A DNA stretch of 64,000 bases from Sphingobacterium spiritivorum ATCC 33861 (GCF_000143765.1 NZ_GL379770.1:124001-188000), one strand, 5' to 3'. Shown: positions 8,668 through 18,585, counted from the stretch's first letter. Made by a program: numbers and translations. Notes: generated by a model from the letters alone, not told the origin.

Positions 8668-10521
8668 CTATACCGCTTGTTTCGTCAGCTCTGCTTCCAG
8701 ATCGACTTCTACACGCAGATTGTTGACAATATGTTTCTGTCTGTCCGGCGTATTTTTTCCCATGTAATATTCCAGCAATTGCTGAATTTTATTGTCTTTG
8801 GTCAGAATAACAGGATCCAGACGGATATCCTTACCTATAAATAAACCAAATTCGGATGGTGAAATTTCACCCAAACCTTTGAAACGTGTGATTTCAGGTT
8901 TTGCACCTAATTTTGCAATAGCCCGTTGGCGTTCTTCATCCGAATAACAATATATCGTTTCTTTTTTATTCCGTACACGGAAGAGAGGAGTCTGTAAAAT
9001 AGCTACATGCCCGGCTTTGACAAGATCAGGGAAGAATTGCAAAAAGAAGGTCAGCAATAGCAGGCGGATATGCATACCATCGACATCGGCATCAGTTGCG
9101 ATTACAATGTTGTTGTAACGAAGGCCGTCCAGACCATCTTCGATATTGAGTGCGTGCTGTAAGAGGTTAAATTCTTCATTTTCATAGACAATCTTTTTAG
9201 ACATGCCGTAAGAATTTAAAGGTTTACCTTTCAGACTGAACACAGCCTGTGTCTGTACATCACGTGATTTGGTTATCGATCCACTGGCCGAATCTCCCTC
9301 TGTGATAAAAAGGGTAGTCTCCTGGTTACGTTCGTTTTTGTCCGAAAAATGTACTTTACAGTCTCTGAGTTTGCGGTTGTGTAAGGAAGCTTTCTTTGCA
9401 CGTTCATTTGCCAGTTTCTTGATTCCGGCAATATCTTTACGCTCCCGTTCGGATTGCAGGATTCTTTTTAATAAAGCATCTGCGGTATCCGAATTGCGAT
9501 GTAAGTAATCATCCAACGCTTTTTTGAGGAAGTCATTGATAAATGTACGTACTGTGGGACCATCAGGACCTATGCTTTGAGATCCTAATTTTGTCTTTGT
9601 CTGAGACTCGAAAACAGGCTCCTGAACTTTTATCGCAATCGCTCCGATAATGGAGGAACGAACATCAGCAGCATCGAAATCTTTTTTGTAAAATTCACGG
9701 ATGGTTTTTACCAAGGCTTCTCTGAATGCCGCCTGATGGGTACCTCCCTGCGTGGTATGCTGACCATTGACAAAGGAATAATATTCCTCACCATATTGCT
9801 GACCATGGGTCAGCGCTATTTCTATATCCTCTCCCTTTAGATGTATAATAGGATAACGCATAGATTCAGTATCTATATTGCGCTCCAAAAGATCCTTAAG
9901 TCCATTTTCAGAGATAAATTTCTGACCATTAAAGTTAATCGTCAGTCCTGAGTTCAGGAATACATAATTCCAGATCATATTTTCTACAAATTCCATACGG
10001 TATTTGTAGTTTCTGAAAATACTGTCATCCGGATAGAAGGAGACCGCCGTACCGTTTCGTTGAGTAGTCTCTTTCTTTTCATCAGTGACCAGCTCGCCTT
10101 TGCTGAATTGAGCTATCCGGGTTTCACCCTGGCGGTAAGATTGTACTGTAAATTGTGTTGATAGTGCATTTACTGCTTTAGTACCAACCCCGTTAAGTCC
10201 TACGGATTTCTGAAAAGCTTTACTGTCGTATTTACCTCCGGTATTGATCTTTGATACAACGTCTACTACTGATCCGATAGGAATACCACGACCATAATCT
10301 CTCACAGATACCTTGTTTTCATTGACCGATATGTCAATGATCTTACCAGCTCCCATTACAAATTCATCGATGGAATTATCCACTACCTCTTTGAGTAGTA
10401 CATAGATACCATCATCATACGCTGATCCATCTCCCAATTTACCAATATACATTCCGGGACGTAGACGGATGTGTTCCTTCCAGTCCAGGGATCGTATGCT
10501 GTCTTCGTTATATGTAGTCAT
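8668..10521 (-). CDS. parE: DNA topoisomerase IV subunit B (type IIA, GyrB/ParE family)
   Basis: The ATPase subunit of a type IIA topoisomerase that decatenates chromosomes. The GHKL motifs [19 protein letters not shown] and [13 protein letters not shown] and the TOPRIM motifs EGDSASG, PLNSYG and [10 protein letters not shown] are intact. At 617 aa it matches ParE rather than the longer GyrB of many species. I start at [11 protein letters not shown] (ATG 10521). The reading frame continues 29 codons upstream, but that stretch is hydrophobic and contains the -7 box at 10544-10551. parC is not next to it. Assignment as ParE rather than GyrB rests on length and on general similarity. Confidence 0.88.
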   Translation of the reverse strand: MTTYNEDSIRSLDWKEHIRLRPGMYIGKLGDGSAYDDGIYVLLKEVVDNSIDEFVMGAGKIIDISVNENKVSVRDYGRGIPIGSVVDVVSKINTGGKYDSKAFQKSVGLNGVGTKAVNALSTQFTVQSYRQGETRIAQFSKGELVTDEKKETTQRNGTAVSFYPDDSIFRNYKYRMEFVENMIWNYVFLNSGLTINFNGQKFISENGLKDLLERNIDTESMRYPIIHLKGEDIEIALTHGQQYGEEYYSFVNGQHTTQGGTHQAAFREALVKTIREFYKKDFDAADVRSSIIGAIAIKVQEPVFESQTKTKLGSQSIGPDGPTVRTFINDFLKKALDDYLHRNSDTADALLKRILQSERERKDIAGIKKLANERAKKASLHNRKLRDCKVHFSDKNERNQETTLFITEGDSASGSITKSRDVQTQAVFSLKGKPLNSYGMSKKIVYENEEFNLLQHALNIEDGLDGLRYNNIVIATDADVDGMHIRLLLLTFFLQFFPDLVKAGHVAILQTPLFRVRNKKETIYCYSDEERQRAIAKLGAKPEITRFKGLGEISPSEFGLFIGKDIRLDPVILTKDNKIQQLLEYYMGKNTPDRQKHIVNNLRVEVDLEAELTKQAV

Positions 10522-10543
10522 AAGGTCTTGAAAATGTTGAAAG

Positions 10544-10551
10544 CAAAAATA
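10544..10551 (-). promoter_or_regulatory. -7 element of parE
   Basis: TATTTTTG on the minus strand matches TAnnTTTG, 22 nt before the ATG at 10521. It supports the shorter parE start. Confidence 0.6.
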
Positions 10552-10700
10552 TAAAAAAATAAATCGAATATAGGGCAGTATGGCTATAAATAAACCTAAC
10601 CCTATCAAATCAGGCTTTTTTTATGGGAATCCGTAAACTAAAAAACAGCTTTTACCCTCATTCTACCTGCCAATTATCCTGTAAGCGTTATTTTCTCCTA

Positions 10701-10766
10701 AAATAAATTTTAGAACACATAGCTGTAATTGTGTAAAAAAATAGAATGTAACGAGATATACATTTG
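10701..10766 (+). promoter_or_regulatory. Promoter of the RND efflux operon with conserved 37-bp upstream module
   Basis: The 37 bases at 10701-10737 match 16909-16945, upstream of the MFS pump, at 32 positions. In both places 21 nt separate the module from the -7 box (TACATTTG here, 10759-10766). The intervening 21 nt are barely similar, so the conservation points to a protein-binding site rather than recent duplication of the whole region. The adaptor ATG is 42 nt downstream. Confidence 0.65.
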
Positions 10767-10808
10767 TGATAGAATCAATTGTTTGTTTCATAACTTAAAA
10801 ACAAGATA

Positions 10809-11870
10809 ATGTTTTACAAATACCGTACACACAAATTAGGAATACTGATTCCTTTGTTAAGCATCCTGTTCACAGCATGTGAAAGCAAACCTAAAAAAGA
10901 AGAAGCGGCTGCTCCGGCAGCTGCAGGCAAATTACCTGTAGACGTAATTGTGGCACAGGAGCAGGAACTCGATCAGCAGGAAATCTTTGTCGGTACGCTG
11001 TTACCTCTTCGCGAAATCTCAGTTGTAAGTGAAACCGCACAAAAAATAACTAAAGTGGCTTTCACAGATGGCAGCCATGTTAGTCAGGGAGATGTATTGT
11101 ACACGCTCAATGATGCTGATATCAGATCCCGCCTCAGACAGGTACAGGCTGAGTTGAAACTCGCCCTGCTGAACAAAGACCGGATGACCAATCTCCTGAA
11201 AACAGAAACGGTACAACAGCAGGAATACGATGAAGCAGTTACACGCGTCAACTCCCTTGAGGCACAGCAGGATTATTTGCAGACAGAGCTTGCTAAGACT
11301 GTTATTCGTGCACCATTTTCAGGTAAGGTAGGGATTACCAAAGCATATCTGGGAGCTTATGTATCACCCGGAACAGCTTTGGTAAACCTTCAGGATCAAA
11401 GCAGTATCAAAATTAATTTTACGTTACCGGAAAGGTACCTCCCTTTAATAAAAAACGGTACCCCGATTAAATTCAGTATCGGGCCTTCAGAAGAGCAATA
11501 CAGTGCCAGCATTACCGCTACCGAACCGGGCCTTGATGCACAGGGTCGAAGTCTGGAAGTACAAGCTGTAACTAACAACAGCAGTGGAAAATTTCGTGCC
11601 GGACAGTCCGTCAAAGTATATTTCAGTACTGAACAAAAAGGAACTACAGGTGTCATGATACCTACCGAAGCACTTATGCCTGGTGGGAAAGGTTATAATG
11701 CATTTGTCATCAAAGACGGTATAGCCAAGCCTGTACCTGTAACTATAAGCAACAGAACGGAAACAGAAGCCATTATCACTTCCGGAATCAATTCCGGCGA
11801 CAGCATTGTAGTTTCTAATATGATGCGTATCGGCGATGGCACTCCTGTGCAGGCTGTTGTAAAAAAATAA
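10809..11870 (+). CDS. RND efflux periplasmic adaptor lipoprotein (AcrA/MexA family)
   Basis: The membrane-fusion protein of a tripartite pump, linking the inner-membrane transporter to TolC. The N-terminus is a lipoprotein signal with lipobox LFTAC (Cys near residue 24). A lipoyl/barrel-sandwich half (SETAQKITKVAFTDGSHV), an alpha-hairpin (about 110-160), the return lipoyl half (TVIRAPFSGKVGITKAYLG) and beta-barrel domains follow. At 353 aa it is a normal HAE1-type adaptor. It is the first gene of a three-gene operon, 21 nt before the pump. Substrates cannot be read from the sequence. Confidence 0.92.
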   Translation: MFYKYRTHKLGILIPLLSILFTACESKPKKEEAAAPAAAGKLPVDVIVAQEQELDQQEIFVGTLLPLREISVVSETAQKITKVAFTDGSHVSQGDVLYTLNDADIRSRLRQVQAELKLALLNKDRMTNLLKTETVQQQEYDEAVTRVNSLEAQQDYLQTELAKTVIRAPFSGKVGITKAYLGAYVSPGTALVNLQDQSSIKINFTLPERYLPLIKNGTPIKFSIGPSEEQYSASITATEPGLDAQGRSLEVQAVTNNSSGKFRAGQSVKVYFSTEQKGTTGVMIPTEALMPGGKGYNAFVIKDGIAKPVPVTISNRTETEAIITSGINSGDSIVVSNMMRIGDGTPVQAVVKK

Positions 11871-11891
11871 TCCATCTCAATTTGCAACATT

Positions 11892-14800
11892 ATGAGTATA
11901 TCATCTTTAAGCATAAAAAAGCCGGTTTTAGCCGGTGTATTTTCCCTCCTGATTGTCATTTTGGGCGTTGTTGGATGGAAACAACTGGGGATTCGGGAAT
12001 TCCCGCTAACAGAACCGCCCGTTATTTCCGTTGTCACTTTTTATCCGGGAGCAAGTCCTGATGTAATCGCGTCTAAGATTACGCGGCCTATGGAAGAATC
12101 CATAGCCGAGGCAAACGGGATACGTACCATATCCTCCGAATCTAGAGAACAGGTAAGCGTTATTTCGATAGAATTTAATCGGGAGATGGATATCGAAGAT
12201 GCCCTGAATGATGTGAGAGATAAAGTCTCAAAAGCACGTAAACAGCTTCCGGCGGATGTAGATCCGCCCATCGTACAAAAAGCTTCCTCTCCCGACAATC
12301 TTGTAGCCTTTCTCGAAGTTGAAAGTGATACCAAAGATATTAAAGAAGTAAGCCATATCGCTTCTACTGTTATCAAAGATCGTGTGCAATCCATTCCCGG
12401 TATCAATAATGTCGCGATCGTAGGAGAGCATAAATACGCTATGCGTTTGCGCTTTGACCCGATAAAACTGGCGGCGTATAAACTTACTCCGGAAGATATC
12501 CGTCAGGCATTGTTACGGGAGAATATAGATGTTCCGTCCGGTCGGGTAGAAGGAAATAACAGTGAGCTGAGTATACGGACGCTGGGCAGGCTGACTACAG
12601 AAAATGATTTCGCTGAAATGATTGTCAAACAGACTGAAAACGCAGTTATCCGGCTCAAAGATGTCGGTTCGGCAGAGCTGGGAGAAATGAATGAACGTAC
12701 AGCGATCATCAATGAAACAGGAAACCTCAATCGTGTCGGTATCGGTGTCGCTATACAGATACAGCGAGGAGCCAATGCTATTCAGGTAGTGGATGAATTT
12801 TACAAACGTCTTGAGCAATTACGCAAAGATATTCCATCAGAGTACCGCCTTATTGTGGGGTTCGACTTTACACAATCCGTACGCGAATCCATCAAAGAGG
12901 TAGAAGAGACACTCTTCATCGCCTTTGGTCTGGTAGTCATTATTATCTTTCTGTTTCTGAGAGACTGGCGTTCTACTATTATCCCCGTTATCGCTATCCC
13001 GGTATCTATCCTGTCGGCCTTTTTCATTATGTATGTTTCAGGCTTTTCCATCAATGTCTTGACCTTGCTTGGACTGGTACTCGCCATAGGACTGGTGGTG
13101 GATGATGCAATCGTAGTACTTGAAAATATTTATAAAAAAATAGAAGAGGGCATGCCGCCGATACAGGCAGCCTTTAAGGGTTCCAAAGAAATATATTTTG
13201 CCGTTATCTCTACGACTATAACATTGGCGGCTGTATTCTTACCCATTGTATTTATGGGTGGTATCAGCGGTCAGTTATTCAAAGAATTTGCTATAGTTGT
13301 TTCCGGTTCAGTATTAGTGTCGGCATTCGTTGCTCTTACGCTGACTCCTATGCTTAGCGCCTATTTTCTTAAAAAGAAAGAAGGTCCGGGATGGTTTTAC
13401 CGGGTTACCGAACCTTTCTTTGTTCGCATGAATAATGGATATGCTCATTTGCTCAAAGCCTTTATGCGTGCCAGATGGCTGGCATGGATATTCCTGATTG
13501 TCACTACAGGGCTTATTTATTTTGTAGGTAAAAAATTACCTTCTGAGCTTGCTCCGATAGAAGACAGATCCAATATGAGCCTTATTGCCATAGCGCCTGA
13601 AGGAGTTTCTTTCGATTATATGAAAAAACATATGATCGAAGTCGGTAAATATGTGAATGACTCTACAGACGGACTTTATCAGACTTATTCAATGGTTGCG
13701 ATATCCTTCATTCCGGCACCTGCGCCCGTTAATGTTGCTGTACAAAGTATCTATCTGAAAGATCCTAAAGAAAGAAAAGCCAGCATACAGGATTTATATA
13801 ATCAATATGGAGCGGCTTCAGCCAATTTCAGAGGATTTCTCTTATTCCCTTACCTGCCACCTACCATTGGTTCGCGTTATGGAGGAGGTATGCCCGTACA
13901 ATTTGTATTACAGGCTCAGGATCTGGATACTCTCACTGCAGCACTTCCGAAATTTCTGAATGCGGTACGCCAAAGTAAAAAACTGATGTTTGCTGATGCA
14001 GATCTAAAAATCAACAAACCAGAAATAAAAATCAACATTGACAGGCAAAAAGCCGCCCTTATGGGGGTTTCCATAGAAGAAGTTGCCCGTACATTGCAGC
14101 TGTCACTCTCCGGATTACGCTACGCCTATTTCCTGCGTAATGACAGGCAATATGAAGTCATCGGACAAATGAAACGTGAACTGCGAAATGATATTACTGA
14201 TCTTAATTCCATATATGTACGCTCTAACAACGGACAATTGATCCCTCTCAACAATCTCATTACTACGGAAGAGGCTGTAAGTCCTGCAGCTATATACCGT
14301 TATGATCAGTTCACCTCTGCTACCGTATCAGCAGCTCCGGCTCCTGGTGTGAGTCTTGCAGAAGGTATACAAGAAATAGAACGAATAAAAACGGAAGTAC
14401 TGGGTGATAACTTCAAAACGTCATTAGCCGGCCAGTCTCGTGACTATAGAGAAAGCCAGGGTAACATAGCTTTCACACTAATACTCGCTCTGGTGATTAT
14501 CTACATGATTCTGGCCGCACAATTTGAGAGTCTGCGTGACCCGCTGACCATTATGCTTACCGTACCGATGGCGGTCACAGGAGCTATCCTCAGCCTCCAT
14601 TGGTTCGGTCAAAGCCTTAACGTATTCAGCCAGATAGGTATTATCACACTGGTAGGGCTCATTACGAAAAATGGTATCCTGATCGTAGAGTTTGCTAATC
14701 ACCTCAAAGACACCGGGCTGTCTAAATTTGAGGCTGCGATACAGGCCGCAGAACAGCGGTTTCGTCCTATCCTGATGACCTCGCTTGCCATGATATTCGG

Positions 14801-14990
14801 TGCGCTGCCTATTGCACTGACTGCCAACAGCCGTCAGTCGCTGGGAATAGTTATCGCAGGAGGATTAGTGTTTTCAGGTATACTCACGCTATTTATTATA
14901 CCGGCCGTATACTCTTATCTGTCCAGTAGCAAACGTAGAAAAGAAGTCGTAGAAATGGAAGATAGTGAAATAGAAACTAGCCATGAATAA
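11892..14990 (+). CDS. RND multidrug efflux transporter (AcrB/MexB family, HAE1-like)
   Basis: A 1032-aa proton-driven inner-membrane pump. The N-terminal TM1, large periplasmic porter loops, and twelve predicted TM helices in two halves are all present. The TM4 proton-relay aspartates appear in LAIGLVVDDAIVVLENI, and the TM10 lysine in GLITKNGILIVEFANH. The C-terminal half repeats the fold (LALVIIYMILAAQFESLRDP). It is co-transcribed with the adaptor upstream, and its stop overlaps the region leading to the TolC-like gene. Drug or detergent export is inferred from the family. Confidence 0.93.
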   Translation: MSISSLSIKKPVLAGVFSLLIVILGVVGWKQLGIREFPLTEPPVISVVTFYPGASPDVIASKITRPMEESIAEANGIRTISSESREQVSVISIEFNREMDIEDALNDVRDKVSKARKQLPADVDPPIVQKASSPDNLVAFLEVESDTKDIKEVSHIASTVIKDRVQSIPGINNVAIVGEHKYAMRLRFDPIKLAAYKLTPEDIRQALLRENIDVPSGRVEGNNSELSIRTLGRLTTENDFAEMIVKQTENAVIRLKDVGSAELGEMNERTAIINETGNLNRVGIGVAIQIQRGANAIQVVDEFYKRLEQLRKDIPSEYRLIVGFDFTQSVRESIKEVEETLFIAFGLVVIIIFLFLRDWRSTIIPVIAIPVSILSAFFIMYVSGFSINVLTLLGLVLAIGLVVDDAIVVLENIYKKIEEGMPPIQAAFKGSKEIYFAVISTTITLAAVFLPIVFMGGISGQLFKEFAIVVSGSVLVSAFVALTLTPMLSAYFLKKKEGPGWFYRVTEPFFVRMNNGYAHLLKAFMRARWLAWIFLIVTTGLIYFVGKKLPSELAPIEDRSNMSLIAIAPEGVSFDYMKKHMIEVGKYVNDSTDGLYQTYSMVAISFIPAPAPVNVAVQSIYLKDPKERKASIQDLYNQYGAASANFRGFLLFPYLPPTIGSRYGGGMPVQFVLQAQDLDTLTAALPKFLNAVRQSKKLMFADADLKINKPEIKINIDRQKAALMGVSIEEVARTLQLSLSGLRYAYFLRNDRQYEVIGQMKRELRNDITDLNSIYVRSNNGQLIPLNNLITTEEAVSPAAIYRYDQFTSATVSAAPAPGVSLAEGIQEIERIKTEVLGDNFKTSLAGQSRDYRESQGNIAFTLILALVIIYMILAAQFESLRDPLTIMLTVPMAVTGAILSLHWFGQSLNVFSQIGIITLVGLITKNGILIVEFANHLKDTGLSKFEAAIQAAEQRFRPILMTSLAMIFGALPIALTANSRQSLGIVIAGGLVFSGILTLFIIPAVYSYLSSSKRRKEVVEMEDSEIETSHE

Positions 14991-15016
14991 TGACAAGATA
15001 AATATAATAAGTCCGG

Positions 15017-15061
15017 CTATCTCCCCGCAGTTGATACCTATCCAACTGCGGAGGGTGATAG
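15017..15061 (+). promoter_or_regulatory. Long intercistronic hairpin between RND pump and tolC-like gene
   Basis: A 9-bp core stem (CCGCAGTTG at 15025-15033 with 15043-15051) is extended by a 5-bp outer stem (CTATC 15017-15021 with GATAG 15057-15061) and partial pairing between them. No T-tract follows, so it looks like an RNA-stability or attenuation element inside the operon rather than a full terminator. Confidence 0.5.
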
Positions 15062-15114
15062 GTGTGAAAACAGAACCAAAAAAATCGGCTAATCTTGATT
15101 ATAAATATTTTACG

Positions 15115-16461
15115 ATGAAAAAAGCATCATATATACTCATAATGATTCTGTTGCTTATGGGCAGCAGGCCATTACTTGCCCAAAAAAGGGAGCTTTCACT
15201 ACAGGAAGCACTTATTATGGCAAGACAGGGAAACAAAACCCTGCAGGTGCAGATACTGGAAGAAAAGAATGCTGTAGAACAGACAAGGGAAAGCAAAGGT
15301 AAATTATTACCCGATCTGGCAGCAGGAGTAGCCTATTCGTACTACTTTGACCGGCAGAATATCTTCCTCCCCGGATCCTTTGCCGGAACGAATAAGGCAG
15401 TGCAGGAAGTTGCTGTAGGTGGTAGAAATGCTTTTAACGGATTTATATCCCTTTACCAGCCGGTCATGGACTTAGGTGCACACAGGCTTACAAAGGTTTC
15501 CAGAATCAATGAAAAAATCCAAACAGGAAAGACGGAAGACCTGAAGAGTCGTGTGGCACTCGGAGTTTCTACCCGCTACCTGAGTATACTGATGATGAAA
15601 CGACAGCTCAACCTCTTGCTGCAGAGTCACGAACGTAATGTCCGTGCCCTGAAAGATTCACGCGCCTTGCTGGCACAAGGCAGAGGGCTGAAGTCAGATA
15701 CGCTGCGCAGTTTTATTGCTGTAGAAAATCTAAGATCTTCCGTTTCTTATCTTAACAATAATATTGAAGTATCTGGTATGGAACTCAAAAGACTTATAGG
15801 ACTGGAAGATGCTCAGGAACTGGAGCTCACCGACGAGTTAGAGTCTGATGTTAAGGTAGATCAGGCCGATTTTCTTAATGTTAGTGAAGCATTGGAAATT
15901 GCCGAATCCAACCGAAAAGATCTGAATGTCCAGGAACTGGTCATTGCTATGCGGGAACAAAAGATTTATGCTACCAGAGCAGAATTGCTACCGAAGATTG
16001 CTGTAATCGGCCAATATCAGGTACAAGCTCAGGCAGATAATCTGAAGTTTAATAACTATGTATGGCCAAGAACGTCTTTCCTCGGATTGCAGGTGAGTGT
16101 ACCCATATTTAACGGAGGGCAGAGTAAATCCAGAATTAGTCAGGCACGGATCATTGCACAACAGGAACAGGTAAGGATGAATGATCTCAAAGATGAAATA
16201 AGAACAACGCTGGCTGGCATTATCAGCAAATGGAAAGAAGCTGCCTCTCAATTGAAAATACAGGAAACCACTGTACAATCTGCAGAACTAAATCACCAGA
16301 TGACCGAAGACCGATTCAAAAATGGATTGGGTTCCAGACTGGAGTTGACGGATGCTGAACTGGCACTTACACAAGCTAAAATAAATTATCTGCAGGCTGT
16401 ATACAATCTGCGTATACTACATACAGAGCTTCAACATGCTTTGGGATTGCTGGAATTGTAA
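15115..16461 (+). CDS. TolC-family outer-membrane efflux protein
   Basis: The outer-membrane channel of the tripartite RND pump. A cleavable signal peptide (MKKASYILIMILLLMGSRPL, then LAQ) is followed by two OEP repeats of long helices with the usual LSLQEALIMARQGN start, and later QVSVPIFNGGQSKSRISQA. I start at ATG 15115 because the signal peptide begins there; the frame is open from 14983, but the upstream stretch includes the hairpin at 15017-15061 and does not look like protein. At 448 aa it is typical. It is the third gene of the operon. Confidence 0.9.
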   Translation: MKKASYILIMILLLMGSRPLLAQKRELSLQEALIMARQGNKTLQVQILEEKNAVEQTRESKGKLLPDLAAGVAYSYYFDRQNIFLPGSFAGTNKAVQEVAVGGRNAFNGFISLYQPVMDLGAHRLTKVSRINEKIQTGKTEDLKSRVALGVSTRYLSILMMKRQLNLLLQSHERNVRALKDSRALLAQGRGLKSDTLRSFIAVENLRSSVSYLNNNIEVSGMELKRLIGLEDAQELELTDELESDVKVDQADFLNVSEALEIAESNRKDLNVQELVIAMREQKIYATRAELLPKIAVIGQYQVQAQADNLKFNNYVWPRTSFLGLQVSVPIFNGGQSKSRISQARIIAQQEQVRMNDLKDEIRTTLAGIISKWKEAASQLKIQETTVQSAELNHQMTEDRFKNGLGSRLELTDAELALTQAKINYLQAVYNLRILHTELQHALGLLEL

Positions 16462-16554
16462 TAAAATATCCTGTTTGACAAAAATAAATAAATAGTATTA
16501 TGACAAGGTCTATGGAGCATGCTTATAAGCCGAACCCCACCTGAGGTGAATATG

Positions 16555-16692
16555 TTATTCTGTATCATAAGGATTATTAAAATCCATTAGTTGTTGTTTG
16601 GTATAGAAGAAAGATGTTGCCGTACAGGTATAAACATGATAATTGCCTACAGAGGAATATCTGACTCTGATGAGCTGCTCCAAACCTGTCAT
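16555..16692 (-). CDS. Possible 45-aa protein or gene remnant
   Basis: An ATG-initiated frame on the minus strand encodes MTGLEQLIRVRYSS followed by a tyrosine- and threonine-rich stretch and ends in FNNPYDTE. Amino-acid use looks protein-like, with no low-complexity runs, but no family is recognised. An in-frame TAA sits immediately before the ATG. It could be the tail of a decayed gene. Nothing shows that it is expressed. Confidence 0.2.
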   Translation of the reverse strand: MTGLEQLIRVRYSSVGNYHVYTCTATSFFYTKQQLMDFNNPYDTE

Positions 16693-16745
16693 TAATTAAT
16701 TGGACACGGTAGTCTATCGCATAAGGATTACGATATGTCTGATAC

Positions 16746-16780
16746 AAGCCTTACCAGAATATCAGGTAAGGCTTTTGTTA
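16746..16780 (+). terminator. Hairpin terminator downstream of the RND operon
   Basis: A perfect 10-bp stem (AAGCCTTACC at 16746-16755 with 16765-16774) and a 9-nt loop are followed by a T-rich run on the plus strand. It lies 285 nt after the TolC-like stop, so the operon transcript would have a long 3' tail. Confidence 0.7.
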
Positions 16781-16908
16781 TTAATGATGTCGAGGATGAA
16801 AGGATATTCATGGGAGCAAAAGTTACTACGCAGGAACTGATAATCTGATGAGAAAGGTGATCAGGTTTTCTGACTCTATTTTAATATAATCCCAACATGT
16901 TAAGCGCT

Positions 16909-16974
16909 AAATAAATTTTACACCAGATAGCTTTAATTATGTAAAGTGTTTACATACAGCTGTCTATATATTTG
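16909..16974 (+). promoter_or_regulatory. Promoter of the MFS efflux gene with the shared 37-bp module
   Basis: Positions 16909-16945 match 10701-10737 at 32 of 37 positions; 21 nt later the -7 box TATATTTG occupies 16967-16974. A local palindrome TGTAAA-GTG-TTTACA (16940-16954) overlaps the right end of the module but is not conserved at the RND promoter. The predicted leader is about 85-90 nt. Confidence 0.65.
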
Positions 16975-17064
16975 TCGAGACAATCAAATTACTTGTTTTC
17001 TGCATATGTTATGTAAGCAAGGAAAAATTAATATTCAAATCTAAATACTTACTAAAGAACAAAT

Positions 17065-18483
17065 ATGAAAAATACTTCTCCACTTGAGCAATCAACTCCC
17101 TACAGTAAACGATGGGCGGCTCTTTTCTTATTATGCACCGCCGAGTTTTTAGTCATCATGGATACCTCAATTATTGGGGTTGCGTTGCCCGCTATAAAAG
17201 CAGATTTAGGCTATACTCAAACCGGATTACAGTGGATTTTTAATGCGTATGTTATCCTGTTTGGAGGTTTTTTATTACTCGGAGGGCGGTTGTCAGACTT
17301 GTTTGGAGCCCGAAAGATATTTATGTGGGGCTTTGTGATCCTTACGTTAGCCTCTTTACTTGCCGGTGTTGCATGGTCTGAGGCTACGCTCAATATAGGA
17401 AGAGCTTTGCAAGGCCTGGGATCTGCATTTATTGCTCCGGCAGCACTCACTTTAGTTTTATCCAAATTTACAGATCCAAAAGAACTTAACAAAGCACTTG
17501 GTTTTTGGGGTGCGTCTGCTGCAGCCGGAGGATCAGCCGGCGTTTTTCTTGGAGGAGCCATTACCGAATGGCTATCCTGGCACTGGATATTCCTCATCAA
17601 TATTCCTGTAGGTATCATAGTATTGCTTCGTAGCCCCAGCCTTTTATTTACCGGCGAAAAAAGAAAGGGAAAAGTGGATATGGCAGGCGCCATCCTGGCG
17701 ACAGCCTCTCTTATATTGATGGTGTATGCTATTGTTTCATCCGAAAGTGAAGGATGGGGCTCGGTACACACAATAGGCCTCCTGGTACTGTCAATCGCAT
17801 TGCTGATTGCCTTTTATATCCTTCAAAAACAGAAAAGTGAGCCCTTAGTTCCTATGTCTATTTTTAAGGTGCCGAATCTTTCTGCAGGTAATATCGTAAT
17901 GGCATTACTGGCAGCGGCATGGATACCATTATGGTTTTTCCTTAATCTGTATTTACAACAAACACTTCATTATTCAGCTTTTAACAGCGGACTTGCGTTA
18001 TTGCCGATGACACTGGCTATTATGTTTCTGATGGTGGGTGTTACCGGAAAACTGGTCGCTAAGTTTGGTTTTAAATCCAATATGATTGTAGGATTACTAG
18101 CACTTGCCGGATCGCTGATATTGTTCAGCTTAGTGCCTTCTGACGGAACATTTGTAGCCAATGTATTGCCAGCTTCTTTGTTGGGAGCAGTCGGCATGTC
18201 GCTTACATACATCCCCGGAACTGTGGCTTCTATGTCGGGTGCAAAACCAGAAGAAACGGGTCTGGCATCCGGATTGGTCAATACAAGCTATCAGGTAGGA
18301 TCAGCGCTGGGGCTCGCCATTATTGTTGCAATTTCGGCAGCCAGGACTAATGCACTCAAAATGGCAGGTGAAGTAGAAGCCGTTGCTCTTAACTCTGGTT
18401 TTCAGACCGCCTTTTTCTCGGCCGGAATAATTTGTATTGTCGCAACCGTTATTGCTGCGGTCTCTATACGAACTATGAAATAA
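17065..18483 (+). CDS. MFS drug-efflux transporter, DHA2 (14-TM, EmrB/QacA) family
   Basis: A proton-coupled inner-membrane exporter of 472 aa. MFS motif A (GGRLSDLFGARK, near 73-84) follows TM2, and hydrophobicity fits 14 TM segments. The N-terminus FLVIMDTSIIGVALPAIK has the DHA2 motif D1 (LDxTIVNVALP-like). There is no EmrA-like adaptor beside it, so it probably works alone. It is monocistronic, with a promoter related to that of the RND pump and a strong terminator, so the two pumps may be induced together. Confidence 0.9.
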   Translation: MKNTSPLEQSTPYSKRWAALFLLCTAEFLVIMDTSIIGVALPAIKADLGYTQTGLQWIFNAYVILFGGFLLLGGRLSDLFGARKIFMWGFVILTLASLLAGVAWSEATLNIGRALQGLGSAFIAPAALTLVLSKFTDPKELNKALGFWGASAAAGGSAGVFLGGAITEWLSWHWIFLINIPVGIIVLLRSPSLLFTGEKRKGKVDMAGAILATASLILMVYAIVSSESEGWGSVHTIGLLVLSIALLIAFYILQKQKSEPLVPMSIFKVPNLSAGNIVMALLAAAWIPLWFFLNLYLQQTLHYSAFNSGLALLPMTLAIMFLMVGVTGKLVAKFGFKSNMIVGLLALAGSLILFSLVPSDGTFVANVLPASLLGAVGMSLTYIPGTVASMSGAKPEETGLASGLVNTSYQVGSALGLAIIVAISAARTNALKMAGEVEAVALNSGFQTAFFSAGIICIVATVIAAVSIRTMK

Positions 18484-18537
18484 TACTTGCCCTCTATATA
18501 AACTGATTTTTAGTTACTGTTTAATTATCAGTTGCCG

Positions 18538-18563
18538 ACCCCGCTATATCAGCGGGGTTTTTT
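18538..18563 (+). terminator. Rho-independent terminator of the MFS gene
   Basis: Stem ACCCCGCT (18538-18545) with AGCGGGGT (18551-18558), a 5-nt loop, then six T residues on the plus strand. It separates the MFS gene from the convergent SRPBCC gene. Confidence 0.88.
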
Positions 18564-18585
18564 AATCCTTGTCCAATTAAAAACT

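Larger units (their letters stand above)
16462..17064. other. 603-bp intergenic region between efflux units
   Basis: It holds a doubtful small reading frame on the minus strand (16555-16692), a hairpin terminator (16746-16780) and the MFS promoter module (16909-16974). The rest shows nothing I can assign. Confidence 0.5.

Noticed and set aside
10522..10608. An in-frame N-terminal extension of parE (29 codons, hydrophobic).
   Set aside because: It contains the -7 box at 10544-10551 and would give an unusual hydrophobic start. The shorter start matches the family.
16735..16848. A 37-codon frame beginning MSDTSLTRISGKAF.
   Set aside because: Its first part is occupied by the two arms of a hairpin terminator (16746-16774), so coding is doubtful.
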